Notes: a model not told the origin generated them from the sequence alone. DNA of 64,000 bases from JALOAT01 sp041687015 (GCA_041687015.1 JAWLCT010000010.1:30681-94680), one strand, 5' to 3'. Counted from the first letter of the stretch, positions 9,201 to 17,569 are shown. A program made the numbers and translations.

Positions 9201-9507
9201 TATTTTCACCACCTTCACACCGGTGGCCGCCGATTCCGCCGCCTGTGCGCCCAGCCAGGGCACGGCAAAGACGTATATCATGAATGTCCTCGATGCCACG
9301 CCGGCGGGAGAGCATGACGGTATCGAGGGATTGACGCGTGAAGACCGTCACGTGTTCATGGTTCGAGGCGGTATCCCGCCGCGTCCGACCCCGATCTGCA
9401 CCACTGAAGGTTGCACGGTTCTGATTGGTACCGAGACTCCGGAGCTTAACGATAACCCAACACGGAATCCTATCAAGACACGGTGGTGGCGGGGGACGCT
9501 GCAATGA
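6205..9507 (+). CDS. pilY1: Type IV pilus tip adhesin/assembly factor PilY1
   Basis: 1100 aa from the ATG at 6205, chosen because AGGAGA (6193-6198) is a good Shine-Dalgarno seven bases upstream; another ATG at 6190 would add five residues. Signal peptide ends near AYG. A von Willebrand A-type domain follows with MIDAS motif DTSGS (49-53), and the C-terminal half is the PilY1 beta-propeller with a calcium-binding loop DLNGDGYAD (818-826). PilY1 caps the pilus tip, promotes assembly and works in adhesion or surface sensing. Its end overlaps pilE by four bases. Length is normal for the family. Confidence 0.92.
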   Translation: MSWVKHTMGAAIIAASSFTPIAYGDDTEIYLGNNLGATTVRPNIVFIIDTSGSMDTKVWSQSKYDPTITYSGTCSSNKIYYSTGKAPSCSTSYWFNSSSNYCKASQSSLAKTGMFQGRMAMWNRHTKANRRNWDRFDNDWKDHEVECEADWAVHGKADGDGKTYPAEGSSGPWSTGTNKIRWNRTGTAYTLYTGNYLNWKQTSANASQTRLEIVQEVFSNIMDSTQDINVAVVRFAYSEGGYFATPMLPLNDSTRQTLKDVVNGFAPSGMTPLSETLYEVARFYRGETPEYGGSTSHPDCLQDGSYVSPIDYQCQKNFVVLLTDGEPTYDDGADTKIESLPNFRTITGLARCSGNCLDELAQYLYKKDQRTDLNDTQNVITYTVGFATDQELLRNAATKGGGKYYTTEDAAGLTDAFTTILTEILAVNTTFTAPAVSVNAFNRLNHRDELYFALFRPSNRPSWDGNIKRYRLGIPTGGDSLEVLDQNGTPAVDPNTGFFKTTSKSFWIPGEDDPDGEVVREGGAASRVTLPRTVFTDTGTESPSLVSFDADFVTAEMLGVDTDDIRDEVLAWASGIDILDEDVDGELDDPLTRMGDPLHTDPVLVTYGGTDDNPDITLFATTNAGFLHAIDTATGEEQFSYIPSDLLPMLNELYENAPSDMHPYGLDGPLGVWFKDINGNGTVQTADGDRIFIYASMRRGGRNIYALDVTNRASPSLQWVIKGGEGDFAELGETWSRPVLTRVKLNGETRTVLVIGGGYDPDQDANETVAVDDTGRAIYVVDAETGQRLWWAGPGDSDANLKLNDMQYSIPSTVRVIDLNGDGYADRFYVGDMGALLWRFDVSIENTGAGNFATGGVIAALGGDDAAGNRRFYYPPDVSMTPSRMFLNIAIGSGYRAHPLDTDIHDSFFVVRDKNVFSPPIDADGDVSYSKVDVSDLYNATNNLLGEGTVAHEATDEEREEAKAALDVASGLYVELNRLDGGWEGEKVLAESITIAGQVIFTTFTPVAADSAACAPSQGTAKTYIMNVLDATPAGEHDGIEGLTREDRHVFMVRGGIPPRPTPICTTEGCTVLIGTETPELNDNPTRNPIKTRWWRGTLQ

Positions 9508-9905
9508 AACGGGTTAATGGCTTCACCCTTATTGAGTTGATGATTGTCGTAGCTATCATCGGCATCATCTCGGCAATCGCGTATCCGAGCTATGTTGACT
9601 ATGTGAAAACGACGCGCAGAGCGGAGGCCCGAACAGCGCTGCTAGGTTTTGCCAATGGGATGGAGCGTTGGTACACACAGAATCTGACTTATGCAACAGC
9701 GCTGGATGGCTCAGGGAACCCTCAGCCTGGTGTCTATGCCAGCCAAGTACCCGCGACCGGCACGGCTTACTACACGCTTACCGGTGTGGCCGCTGCAAAT
9801 ACCTACACGCTGACTGCGACCCCTACCGGCATCATGGCCGGCGATGACTGCGGTAACCTGACGATTAACCAGGCAGGGGTCCGGACCCCTGCCGGGTGCT
9901 GGTAG
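9504..9905 (+). CDS. pilE: Type IV pilin-like protein PilE (minor pilin)
   Basis: 133 aa from the ATG at 9504, overlapping pilY1 by ATGA. Leader MKRVNG, then F-T-L-I-E-L-M-I-V-V-A-I-I-G and YPSYVDYVKTTRRAEARTAL, a canonical type IV pilin N-terminus. Two C-terminal cysteines (DDCGN and the penultimate Cys) can form the D-region disulfide loop. In this pilVWX-pilY1-pilE arrangement PilE is generally a minor pilin, not the main subunit. Its TAG stop directly abuts the ispH stop of the opposite strand. Confidence 0.85.
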   Translation: MKRVNGFTLIELMIVVAIIGIISAIAYPSYVDYVKTTRRAEARTALLGFANGMERWYTQNLTYATALDGSGNPQPGVYASQVPATGTAYYTLTGVAAANTYTLTATPTGIMAGDDCGNLTINQAGVRTPAGCW

Positions 9906-10838
9906 TCACTCCTTCTGCAACGCCTTGGGCAAAGGGAACACCACCTGTTCCCTTTGCCCTTCGTTTTCCCCGGGGCCGCTCGCGCCCAGCATCTTCAGAC
10001 GTTCGATCACGTCCTGCACAAGCACTTCCGGGGCGGATGCACCGGCTGTGATGCCGATGCGCGACTTGCCGGCAAGCCACTGCGGGTCGATTTGGCGGGC
10101 ATTGTCGATGAGGTAAGCCGGGGTGCCGAGGCGCTCAGCCACTTCACGCAGGCGGTTGGAATTGGAGCTGTTGGGCGATCCCACGACAAACACCAGGTCG
10201 CAATGGGCCGCCAGTTCCTTGACCGCATCCTGGCGATTCTGGGTGGCGTAACAGATGTCATCTTTCTTCGGTCCCTGAATATCCGGGAAGCGCGCTTTCA
10301 GTGCTTCCACGACGCGCGCCGCATCGTCCATCGACAAGGTCGTCTGGGTTACGTAAGCGAGATTGCCGGCGTCCTGCACCCTCAATGCCGCCACGTCCTC
10401 CGGGTTTTCGACCAGGTAAATGCCGGGGCCGTCCTGATAGCGGCCCAGGGTGCCCTCCACTTCCGGATGGCCGGCGTGCCCGATGAGGATCACTTCGCGA
10501 CCGGCACGGGCCTGCCGGATCACCTCCAGGTGCACCTTGGTCACCAGCGGGCAGGTCGCGTCGAACACGCGCAGCCCACGCGCAGTGGCTTCGGCCTGCA
10601 CCGCTTGGGACACGCCGTGGGCACTGAAAATCACGGTGCCGTCTTCGGGTACCTGATCCAGCTCATCCACGAACACCGCACCTTTCTCGCGCAGGCGGTC
10701 CACGACATATTTGTTGTGCACGACTTCATGGCGCACATAGATGGGCGCACCCAGCAGTTCGATGGCACGGTCAACGATTTCGATGGCACGGTCAACGCCC
10801 GCACAAAAACCTCGGGGGTTGGCGAGAAGAATTTGCAT
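9906..10838 (-). CDS. ispH: 4-hydroxy-3-methylbut-2-enyl diphosphate reductase IspH
   Basis: 310 aa. Last enzyme of the MEP pathway, reducing HMBPP to IPP and DMAPP with a 4Fe-4S cluster. The three cluster cysteines are present at 12 (RGFCAGVD), 96 (DATCPLV) and 196 (DDICYA), with catalytic Glu in HPEVEGT and the GSPNSSNSNRL motif. I start at ATG 10838 because GGAG lies six bases upstream inside the end of fkpB and it matches E. coli MQILLANPRGF; a GTG at 10844 is possible. It closes the lspA-fkpB-ispH string. Its last codons contain a strong hairpin that may end the opposing pilin transcript. Confidence 0.96.
   Translation of the reverse strand: MQILLANPRGFCAGVDRAIEIVDRAIELLGAPIYVRHEVVHNKYVVDRLREKGAVFVDELDQVPEDGTVIFSAHGVSQAVQAEATARGLRVFDATCPLVTKVHLEVIRQARAGREVILIGHAGHPEVEGTLGRYQDGPGIYLVENPEDVAALRVQDAGNLAYVTQTTLSMDDAARVVEALKARFPDIQGPKKDDICYATQNRQDAVKELAAHCDLVFVVGSPNSSNSNRLREVAERLGTPAYLIDNARQIDPQWLAGKSRIGITAGASAPEVLVQDVIERLKMLGASGPGENEGQREQVVFPLPKALQKE
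9927..9970 (+). terminator. Intrinsic terminator for the pilin operon, inside ispH
   Basis: A perfect 14-bp stem (9927-9940 with 9946-9959) with loop CCACC is followed on the plus strand by TTCGTTTTC. It lies 22 bases after the pilE stop but within the coding sequence of the last residues of ispH on the other strand. No T-run follows on the minus strand, so it should act only on the pilin transcript. Confidence 0.65.
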
Positions 10839-10840
10839 GC

Positions 10841-11281
10841 TCACTCCGGGACGTTGACGTCGAGGATTTCAACATAGAACTGCAGCGGCAGACCGGCCAG
10901 TGGGTGATTGAAATCCACTTCGACCGAGTCGGCATTCAGCGACGTCACCGCGCCGGCAATTTCGTCACCGTTGGGCAAAGCAAAGCTCACCAAGCTGCCT
11001 TCGGCCAGGTCCAAATCGCCAAAGTCACTGCGTGGTAGCGCGTGCACATTGTCCTCGTCGCGCAGGCCGAAGGCGTCGCCGGGGCCAAGCAGAATGCACT
11101 CTCGCTGGCCCGCGTGCATTCCGAGCAACACCTCTTCGAGACTGGGTGACAGCGTGCCATCACCCAGCACGAACTCGATGGGTTCGTCTTCGGAGGTGGA
11201 ATCGATAGCGGTGCCGTCCGCGTGGGACAGCGTGTAGTGCAGACGTACCCGTGCGCCGGCGCCGATGGCAGATGAAGTCAT
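10841..11281 (-). CDS. fkpB: FKBP-type peptidyl-prolyl isomerase FkpB (SlpA)
   Basis: 146 aa from the ATG at 11281, which overlaps the lspA stop (ATGA). The FKBP fold is recognisable: VRLHYTLSHADGTAIDST, EFVLGDGTLSPSLEEVLLGM, and the inserted IF-domain region containing FNHPLAG that marks the SlyD/SlpA group. It lacks the histidine-rich tail of SlyD. It catalyses cis-trans isomerisation of Xaa-Pro bonds and acts as a chaperone. Position between lspA and ispH is the classical one. Confidence 0.92.
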   Translation of the reverse strand: MTSSAIGAGARVRLHYTLSHADGTAIDSTSEDEPIEFVLGDGTLSPSLEEVLLGMHAGQRECILLGPGDAFGLRDEDNVHALPRSDFGDLDLAEGSLVSFALPNGDEIAGAVTSLNADSVEVDFNHPLAGLPLQFYVEILDVNVPE

Positions 11282-11742
11282 GGTTGTTCCCGGTGAGGCC
11301 GGAAGGCATCGATGAGCAGCATCACCGCGCCGACAGTGATGGCAGAATCCGCCACGTTGAAGGCCGGCCAGTGCCAGCGGCCTGCGTACAGGTCGATGAA
11401 GTCGACCACGTAGCCAAGCATGAAACGGTCCCACAGGTTGCCAATGGCGCCGCCGATCACCAGGGCAACGGCAATGGACAGCCAGCGCTGAGCGGGTGAA
11501 AGGCGTTTGAGCCACAGCACCAGCATGACGCTGACCGCTACAGCGATAGCCGCGAAGAACCAGCGCTGCCAACCGTCTTCATCACTGAGAAAACTGAACG
11601 CGGCGCCGGTGTTATGCATCAGCGTCAGGTTGACGCCGGGCAGCACGGGCACCGCCTCGTACAGCCGCAACAGATTGCTGGCCAGCGCCTTGGTCAGTTG
11701 GTCGACCAGGACCACGACAGCGGAAAGCCACAGCCAGCGCAT
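11278..11742 (-). CDS. lspA: Lipoprotein signal peptidase (signal peptidase II)
   Basis: 154-aa inner-membrane aspartyl protease that cleaves signal peptides of diacylglyceryl prolipoproteins. Four hydrophobic segments are visible, with family motifs NTGAAFS, GGAIGNLWDR, VVDFID and FNVADS; the catalytic aspartates should be Asp114 and Asp132. It lies 12 bases after ileS. The window contains at least one substrate candidate, the lipobox protein at 91-1713. Confidence 0.96.
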   Translation of the reverse strand: MRWLWLSAVVVLVDQLTKALASNLLRLYEAVPVLPGVNLTLMHNTGAAFSFLSDEDGWQRWFFAAIAVAVSVMLVLWLKRLSPAQRWLSIAVALVIGGAIGNLWDRFMLGYVVDFIDLYAGRWHWPAFNVADSAITVGAVMLLIDAFRPHREQP

Positions 11743-11754
11743 CGTGCGACCCCG

Positions 11755-14601
11755 TCAGGCGAAGCGGCGTGCTTCGCCGCTGCCTTCCACGTTTTCCACA
11801 CAGCGGCCACAGATGTGCGGGTGATCCGGATGTACGCCCACGTCCTCACGGTGATGCCAGCAGCGCGCGCACTTCGGGTGCCCAGATGGTCGCACCTGCA
11901 CCCAGATTTCGTCCTTGTTGGCCAGCGTGAAATGCGCCGCGTCCTGAGGCGGCGTGGTAACCAGGCGCACATTGGCATAGGAGGTGATGAGCGCGAAACG
12001 CAGTTCGTCACCGAGGCGCGCCAGCGTGTCATGGATTTCGCGGCCGGCGTGGATGTCGACTTCTGCATCCAGGGAGGCGCCGATACCGCCGGCGACGCGC
12101 AGGCGTTCGAGCTCTGTGTTTACCGCATCGCGCACTTCGAGGATCTGCGCCCAATAGTCGAGGCCCATGCCCTGGTCATCGCCCAGCGCCGGAAATTCAT
12201 GCCAGGTGGCCAAAAACACGGATTCGCCGCGTTGACCTGGCAGGTGGCTCCAGATCTCCTCGGCGGTGAAGCTGAGGATGGGCGCGATCCAGCGCGCGAA
12301 GGCCTCGGCGATGTGATAGAGCGCCGTCTGCGTGGAGCGGCGCGGCAGGCTGTCGGCCTTGGCGGTGTACTGGCGATCCTTGATTACGTCCAGATAGAAG
12401 GCGCCCATGTCCACCGCGCAGAAGTTGTGCACTTTCTGGAACACCTGGTGGAACTCGTAGGCGTCGTAGCTGGCTTCCAATTCGTCCTGCAACTGCTGTG
12501 CACGCGCCACCGCCCAGCGGTCCAGGGCGACCATGTCCTGCGGCGCCACCGTATGCCGGCCGGGCTCGAAACCCTTCAGATTCGCGAGCAGGAAACGGGC
12601 CGTGTTGCGGATGCGGCGATAGGCGTCGGCGATCCGCTTCATGAACTCGTCGGAGTAGGTCATTTCGCCACGGTAATCCGTGGCGGCGATCCAAAGGCGC
12701 AGGATGTCGGCACCGAGTGTCCCGGCCACTTTCTGCGGCTCCACGCCATTGCCGCGGGATTTGGACATTTTGTGTCCCTTGGCGTCCACGGTGAAGCCGT
12801 GGGTGAGCACCTGCTTGTAGGGCGCTACATTGCGCATGGCCACGGAGGTGAGCAGCGAGGACTGGAACCAGCCACGGTGCTGGTCCGAACCTTCCAGGTA
12901 CAGATCGGCCGCGGGGAAGTCCGTCATCCCTTCACGGCTTTCGAGCACGGCGTAATGGGTGACACCCGAGTCGAACCACACGTCCAGGGTGTCGCGCACC
13001 TTGTCGTAGTTCTCCGCATCGGCGCCGAGCAGTTCGGCCGGCGCCAGTTCAAACCAGGCGTCGATGCCCTGCTGCTCGATGCGCTTGGCCACCTCCTCGA
13101 CGAGGCGCGGCGTCTCGGGATGCAGGTCGCCGGTCTGCTTGTGCACGAACAGGGCGATGGGCACGCCCCAGGTGCGCTGACGCGAGATGCACCAGTCCGG
13201 GCGGTTCTGCACCATGGCTTCGATGCGCGCCTGGCCCCACTCGGGCACCCAGCGTGTTTTGGCAATCGACCCGAGCGCATCCGCACGCAACCGGTTCTGT
13301 TCCATGCTGATGAACCACTGCGGCGTGGCGCGGAAGATGATGGGGGTCTTGTGGCGCCAGCAATGCGGATAGCTGTGGCGCAGGTTTTCCGCGTGCACCA
13401 GAGCGCCGTGGGCCTTGAGCACCTCCATCACCGCGCCGTTGGCCTTCAGCACGTGCTGGCCCGCGAACAGTTCGGTGTCCGGCAGGAACTTGCCGTCACC
13501 GCCCACCGGGTTGTCGACCTTGAGGCCATAGCGCATGCCCACCACGTAGTCTTCCTGGCCGTGGCCGGGTGCCGTATGCACCGCGCCGGTGCCCGCCTCG
13601 AGGGTGACGTGCTCGCCCAGGATCACGGGAACTTCGCGGTTGTAGAACGGATGCTTGAGCTTCACGCCTTCGAGGTCGCTGCCGCGGCAGTAAGCCACCA
13701 CGCGGTAGTTTTCGACGCCCCAGCGCAGCATCACATCTTTGAGCAGCGCGTCCGCAACCACCAGACGTTCCGGCTCGTGGCCGTCAACGCCATCGGTCTG
13801 CACCACCACGTATTCCAGCTCGGCATTGAGGGCCACGGCCTGGTTGGCGGGCAGCGTCCACGGCGTCGTGGTCCAGATGATCACGGAAATCGGGCCCTGC
13901 CCCTCGTGCTGCTCCACGTGATGGCAGCGTTCAATGAAGGCCACGTCGTCGAGTACCTCGAAACGTACATCGATGGCAGGCGAGGTCTTGTCCTCGTACT
14001 CCACTTCCGCTTCCGCGAGTGCCGAGCCGCAGTCGGTGCACCAGTGCACGGGCTTGTAGCCCTTTTGCACGTGGCCACGCTCCACGATGCGCCCGAGGGC
14101 ACGCACGATGTCCGCCTCGAAGCGGAAATCCATGGTGAGATACGGGTGTTCCCAGTCGCCGATCACCCCCAGGCGTTTGAAGCCCTCGCGCTGCAAGGAA
14201 ACCTGGCCCGCCGCGTAGTCACGGCAGGCCTGGCGGAAGGTCTTGGGGTCCACCTGGGTGCCGGCCTTGCCGATGCGCTTCTCCACCTGCAGTTCGATGG
14301 GCAGGCCATGGCAGTCCCAGCCGGGAACATACGGCGCATCGAAGCCGCTCAAGGTTTTGGCCTTGACGATGATGTCCTTGAGCACCTTGTTCACGGCGTG
14401 ACCCAGGTGGATCTCGCCGTTGGCATAGGGAGGGCCGTCGTGCAGCACGAAACGCGGGCGCCCCTGACCGGCGGCACGCAGCCGACCGTACAGGTCCATG
14501 TCAGCCCAGCGCTTCAGCCTTTCCGGTTCCCGCTGCGGCAGGTTGCCGCGCATGGGGAAGGCCGTCTCGGGCAGGTTGAGGGTTTCTTTATAGTCCTTCA
14601 C
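11755..14601 (-). CDS. ileS: Isoleucyl-tRNA synthetase
   Basis: 948-aa class I synthetase charging tRNA-Ile. The HIGH-type signature is HLGH (65-68), KMSKS lies near residue 605 (KGHKMSKSRGN), and a C-terminal zinc module has CXXC pairs at about 911 (CARC) and 931 (CGRC). The editing (CP1) insertion lies between the two catalytic halves. Length and zinc tail fit the bacterial type 1 enzyme. Translation starts at GTG with GAGAGG upstream. It is in the ribF-ileS-lspA order usual in gammaproteobacteria. Confidence 0.97.
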   Translation of the reverse strand: MKDYKETLNLPETAFPMRGNLPQREPERLKRWADMDLYGRLRAAGQGRPRFVLHDGPPYANGEIHLGHAVNKVLKDIIVKAKTLSGFDAPYVPGWDCHGLPIELQVEKRIGKAGTQVDPKTFRQACRDYAAGQVSLQREGFKRLGVIGDWEHPYLTMDFRFEADIVRALGRIVERGHVQKGYKPVHWCTDCGSALAEAEVEYEDKTSPAIDVRFEVLDDVAFIERCHHVEQHEGQGPISVIIWTTTPWTLPANQAVALNAELEYVVVQTDGVDGHEPERLVVADALLKDVMLRWGVENYRVVAYCRGSDLEGVKLKHPFYNREVPVILGEHVTLEAGTGAVHTAPGHGQEDYVVGMRYGLKVDNPVGGDGKFLPDTELFAGQHVLKANGAVMEVLKAHGALVHAENLRHSYPHCWRHKTPIIFRATPQWFISMEQNRLRADALGSIAKTRWVPEWGQARIEAMVQNRPDWCISRQRTWGVPIALFVHKQTGDLHPETPRLVEEVAKRIEQQGIDAWFELAPAELLGADAENYDKVRDTLDVWFDSGVTHYAVLESREGMTDFPAADLYLEGSDQHRGWFQSSLLTSVAMRNVAPYKQVLTHGFTVDAKGHKMSKSRGNGVEPQKVAGTLGADILRLWIAATDYRGEMTYSDEFMKRIADAYRRIRNTARFLLANLKGFEPGRHTVAPQDMVALDRWAVARAQQLQDELEASYDAYEFHQVFQKVHNFCAVDMGAFYLDVIKDRQYTAKADSLPRRSTQTALYHIAEAFARWIAPILSFTAEEIWSHLPGQRGESVFLATWHEFPALGDDQGMGLDYWAQILEVRDAVNTELERLRVAGGIGASLDAEVDIHAGREIHDTLARLGDELRFALITSYANVRLVTTPPQDAAHFTLANKDEIWVQVRPSGHPKCARCWHHREDVGVHPDHPHICGRCVENVEGSGEARRFA

Positions 14602-14634
14602 GGGTGCCTCTCTGCAAAAAAGTCGTAGGCGCGC

Positions 14635-15570
14635 TCAACGGGCGGATGCGGCGAACCAGTCCCGCGCGGCACGGGCATCCAGCTCGATCTGACGCTTGAG
14701 CGCGTCCAGGGATTCGAACCGCTGCTCGGGGCGCAACTTGTGCAGGAATTCGATCTCTACCTGACGACCATAGATGTCCTGCGCAAAATCAAACAAATGT
14801 ACTTCCAGCAAGGCGCGCGATCCGTCCACCGTGGGGCGCACGCCGACGTTGGCGACGCCGGGCCACGGCTGCTCGGCAATACCATGCATCTGCACCACGA
14901 ACACGCCCTCCAGCGGCACATTCCTGCGATGCAAGTGGATGTTGGCGGTCGGGAAACCGATGGACCGGCCGCGCTTGTCGCCGTGGGCGACACGCCCACA
15001 CACATGGTATGGCCAGCCGAGGAAGCGCGTGGCTTTCTCCAGATCGCCGCGGCCCAGCGCCTCGCGCACGGCGGTGCTGCTCACGCGCTCGCCGTCCAGG
15101 GAGAAACTGCCCATTTGCTCCACGGTGAAGCCGTAGCGCTCGCCTGCGGCCTCGAGCCGCGCAAAATCGCCGCCACGGGTTGCGCCATAGCGGAAATCAT
15201 CGCCCACCAGGACGTAGCGGGCACCGAGCGCCTCCACCAGCACCTGCTGCTCGAACGCCTGGGCAGAGAGCGCCGCGAAGCGCGCATCGAAACGCGCACA
15301 GATCACCCGGTCGAGTCCGAGCCCGGCGAACAGTTCGAGTTTTTCGCGCAGTCGCGTCAGGCGGGCGGGAGCCCGCTCCGGGGCGAAATACTCGAACGGC
15401 TGGGGCTCGAAAATAAGCACCGTCGCAGGCAATTCGAGTGCACGCGCGCGCTCCGTGAGCCGCGCAAGCATTTCGCGGTGGCCGCGGTGCACACCATCGA
15501 AGTTGCCAATGGTGAGTGCGCAGCCACGCTGGTGAGGCCGGAGATTGTGCAGCCCGCGGATGAGTTCCAT
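14635..15570 (-). CDS. ribF: Bifunctional riboflavin kinase / FAD synthetase
   Basis: 311 aa from the ATG at 15570, which aligns with the E. coli start (MELIRGLHNL). N-terminal nucleotidyltransferase domain with TIGNFDGVHRGH and the later GDDFRYG loop; C-terminal riboflavin kinase domain with GFPTANIH and GVANVGVRPTV. It converts riboflavin to FMN and FAD. A TTG six codons upstream (15588) is less likely. Confidence 0.95.
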   Translation of the reverse strand: MELIRGLHNLRPHQRGCALTIGNFDGVHRGHREMLARLTERARALELPATVLIFEPQPFEYFAPERAPARLTRLREKLELFAGLGLDRVICARFDARFAALSAQAFEQQVLVEALGARYVLVGDDFRYGATRGGDFARLEAAGERYGFTVEQMGSFSLDGERVSSTAVREALGRGDLEKATRFLGWPYHVCGRVAHGDKRGRSIGFPTANIHLHRRNVPLEGVFVVQMHGIAEQPWPGVANVGVRPTVDGSRALLEVHLFDFAQDIYGRQVEIEFLHKLRPEQRFESLDALKRQIELDARAARDWFAASAR

Positions 15571-15620
15571 CGAAGAGTCTGACGGCAAAGTGGTTGATTA
15601 TAAGCCACCGACCGGCCTTG

Positions 15621-17177
15621 TCACGGCCTGCGGCCGCGCAACGCCGACGGGCGTACACCCAGGGCCAACAAGGTCGCACCGTACACGAGGGCGCCGACCG
15701 CGATGAGGGTCGCGAGGCGCAAAGCGCGTTCCATGGCACCCATGGCCAGCCATTCGGCCAGGGAGCCGGTGAACGCGATCAGCAATGCAGCCATGGCCAA
15801 GTTGGCCAGCACCAGGCGCAGTGCGAACAACCCCCAGCCCGGCGCCGCCCGCCACACGCGATCAGCGCGCAGGCGCCGGAACAGCAGACCCGCATTCAGG
15901 TAGGCGGCCAACGACGTGGCCAGGGCCAGGCCCGCATGCAAGCCCGAGACGCCTTGCAAGCCCAGCGGCACGACCACCAACAGGTTGAAAGCCATGTTGA
16001 ATGCCACGGCATAGATACCGAAGCGCACCGGTGTGCGGGTGTCCTGGCGGGCGTAGAAGCCCGGCGCGAGCACCTTGACCAGCATGAACGCCACCAGACC
16101 CAGGCTGAAGGTGATGAGACTCAGGGTGGCCATGCGCGCGTCCTCGTCGGTGAACGCGCCGTAGTGGAACAGGCTCACCAGCATGGGACCGGCCAACAGT
16201 GCCAGACCCACGGTGGCGGGCACGCCGATGAGCAATACCCAGCGCACCGCCCAATCCAGGGTGCGGGCGAAGTCTTCCGGGGCTGCTTCCGCATGCTGGC
16301 GGGACAGGTTGGGGAGGATTACGGTACCGAGGGCCACGCCGAACACGCCCAGTGGGAACTCCACCAGGCGATCGGAGTAATAGAGCCAGGACACGCTGCC
16401 GGTAACCAGGAAGGACGCGATGATGGTGTCCACCAGCAGGTTCACCTGAGCCACCGACGAGCCGAAGATGGCCGGCAGCATCAGGTTGAGGATGCGCCGT
16501 ACCCCCGGGTCGCGCCAGCCCCAGCGCGGGCGCGCCAACAGGCCGAGGCGTGCGACCGCGGGCAGTTGAAACAGCAACTGCAGCACGCCGGCAATGAACA
16601 CACCCCAGGCCAGGGCCTTCACCGGCGCGTCGAAATGAGGCGCCGCCAACAGAGCCGCAGCGATGAGACTGAGGTTCAGCCACACCGGGGTCAGGGCAGG
16701 GATAGCAAAGCGGCTGTAACTGTTCAGCACGCCGCCCACCAGCGCCGTCAGGGAGATGAACAGGATGTACGGGAACGTGACCCGCAACAGCTCCGTGGTG
16801 AGCGCAAACTTCTCCCCATCATCAATGAATCCGGGTGCGAACAGCATTACCAGCAGGGGGGCGCCGAGCATGCCGACGAGGCTCAGCAGGGTCAGCACGC
16901 CACCCAGGGTACCGGCCGCGTCGGCGATGAGGACGCGCACCTCCTCCACCGGGCGCTTGGCCTTGTATTCCGACAGCACGGGCACGAAGGCCTGCGAAAA
17001 GGCCCCCTCGGCGAACAGCCGGCGCATGAAGTTGGGGATCTTGAAGGCCACGAAAAAGGCGTCGGTGCCGAGGCCGGCGCCGAACACGCGCGCAATCACC
17101 ACGTCCCGGATGAACCCGAGCACCCGGGAGATCATGGTCAGCCCGCCGACCGTAGCGGTGGAACGAAGAAGGCCCAT
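15621..17177 (-). CDS. murJ: Lipid II flippase MurJ (MviN)
   Basis: 518 aa from ATG 17177, which aligns with known MurJ starts (MGLLRS, then MISRVLGFIRDVV). A polytopic membrane protein of the MOP superfamily with about 14 hydrophobic segments and the signature NFMRRLFAEGAFSQAFVPV. It moves lipid II across the inner membrane for peptidoglycan synthesis. A GTG at 17204 would add nine residues; neither start has a good Shine-Dalgarno. Upstream lies repeat element copy A. Confidence 0.94.
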   Translation of the reverse strand: MGLLRSTATVGGLTMISRVLGFIRDVVIARVFGAGLGTDAFFVAFKIPNFMRRLFAEGAFSQAFVPVLSEYKAKRPVEEVRVLIADAAGTLGGVLTLLSLVGMLGAPLLVMLFAPGFIDDGEKFALTTELLRVTFPYILFISLTALVGGVLNSYSRFAIPALTPVWLNLSLIAAALLAAPHFDAPVKALAWGVFIAGVLQLLFQLPAVARLGLLARPRWGWRDPGVRRILNLMLPAIFGSSVAQVNLLVDTIIASFLVTGSVSWLYYSDRLVEFPLGVFGVALGTVILPNLSRQHAEAAPEDFARTLDWAVRWVLLIGVPATVGLALLAGPMLVSLFHYGAFTDEDARMATLSLITFSLGLVAFMLVKVLAPGFYARQDTRTPVRFGIYAVAFNMAFNLLVVVPLGLQGVSGLHAGLALATSLAAYLNAGLLFRRLRADRVWRAAPGWGLFALRLVLANLAMAALLIAFTGSLAEWLAMGAMERALRLATLIAVGALVYGATLLALGVRPSALRGRRP

Positions 17178-17234
17178 CAAGGTTGCCGCGCTGGGAAAGC
17201 GCACGATGATACGAAATCGGGAGGAAAAAGCCTA

Positions 17235-17372
17235 AACCACGGGGGACACGGGGAACACGGGGGAAGAAAAAGGATCTTCCTCTTGGTCCATGGGGGTCAG
17301 TTAGCGCGGCGTGACGCAATGTCGCTGAAACGTCGGGTCACGCACATCCAAGACTTTCCCCGTGTTCCCCCC
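17235..17372. repeat. Inverted-repeat element, copy A (ACGGGGRAC units)
   Basis: The left arm begins AACCACGGGGG and carries three tandem 9-bp ACGGGGRAC-like units; the right arm (17354-17372) is the reverse complement of about two units but lacks the outer GTGGTT. The core (about 17316-17346) shares GCAATG-Y-CGCT and CACGC with copy B. It lies between the rpsT terminator and murJ and has no open frame. Its right edge coincides with the assembly join. Confidence 0.7.
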
Positions 17373-17469
17373 TACGTCTCGAAAAGGAAAAGGCCGGTTG
17401 AACCGGCCTTTTTCTTTGGAACGCGAAGCAGAGTGCCTTACATGGCGCGGATGCGCGAGTTCAGGCGGC
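17371..17469. repeat. Left copy of a 99-bp identical pair flanking the N gap
   Basis: This 99-bp stretch is identical to 17570-17668. It includes a second copy of the rpsT terminator hairpin (17388-17412) and of the last rpsT codons (17438-17469). Because it ends exactly at the run of Ns, I read it as the overlapping end of one assembly contig and not as a real duplication. Confidence 0.85.
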
Positions 17470-17569
17470 NNNNNNNNNNNNNNNNNNNNNNNNNNNNNNN
17501 NNNNNNNNNNNNNNNNNNNNNNNNNNNNNNNNNNNNNNNNNNNNNNNNNNNNNNNNNNNNNNNNNNNNN
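17470..17569. other. Scaffold gap of exactly 100 N
   Basis: One hundred undetermined bases. The round length is the convention for a gap of unknown size, and the flanks are the same 99-bp sequence, so the two contigs probably overlap and no sequence is missing. Confidence 0.95.

Noticed and set aside
10759..10797. Tandem 21-bp repeat (18 bp exact) in ispH
   Set aside because: It encodes the repeated DRAIEIV/DRAIEL part of the normal IspH helix; protein and spacing match the family, so no separate element is needed.
11614..14628. A 1004-codon open frame on the plus strand
   Set aside because: It is antisense to ileS, which is unmistakable. His/Arg/Gly-rich translation without domains is typical of a shadow frame in high-GC DNA. 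The same applies to long plus-strand frames opposite fusA, rpoC, rpoB, rpoA and tuf.
17438..17469. A second, truncated rpsT gene
   Set aside because: It is part of the 99-bp contig overlap at the N gap and most likely an assembly artefact.
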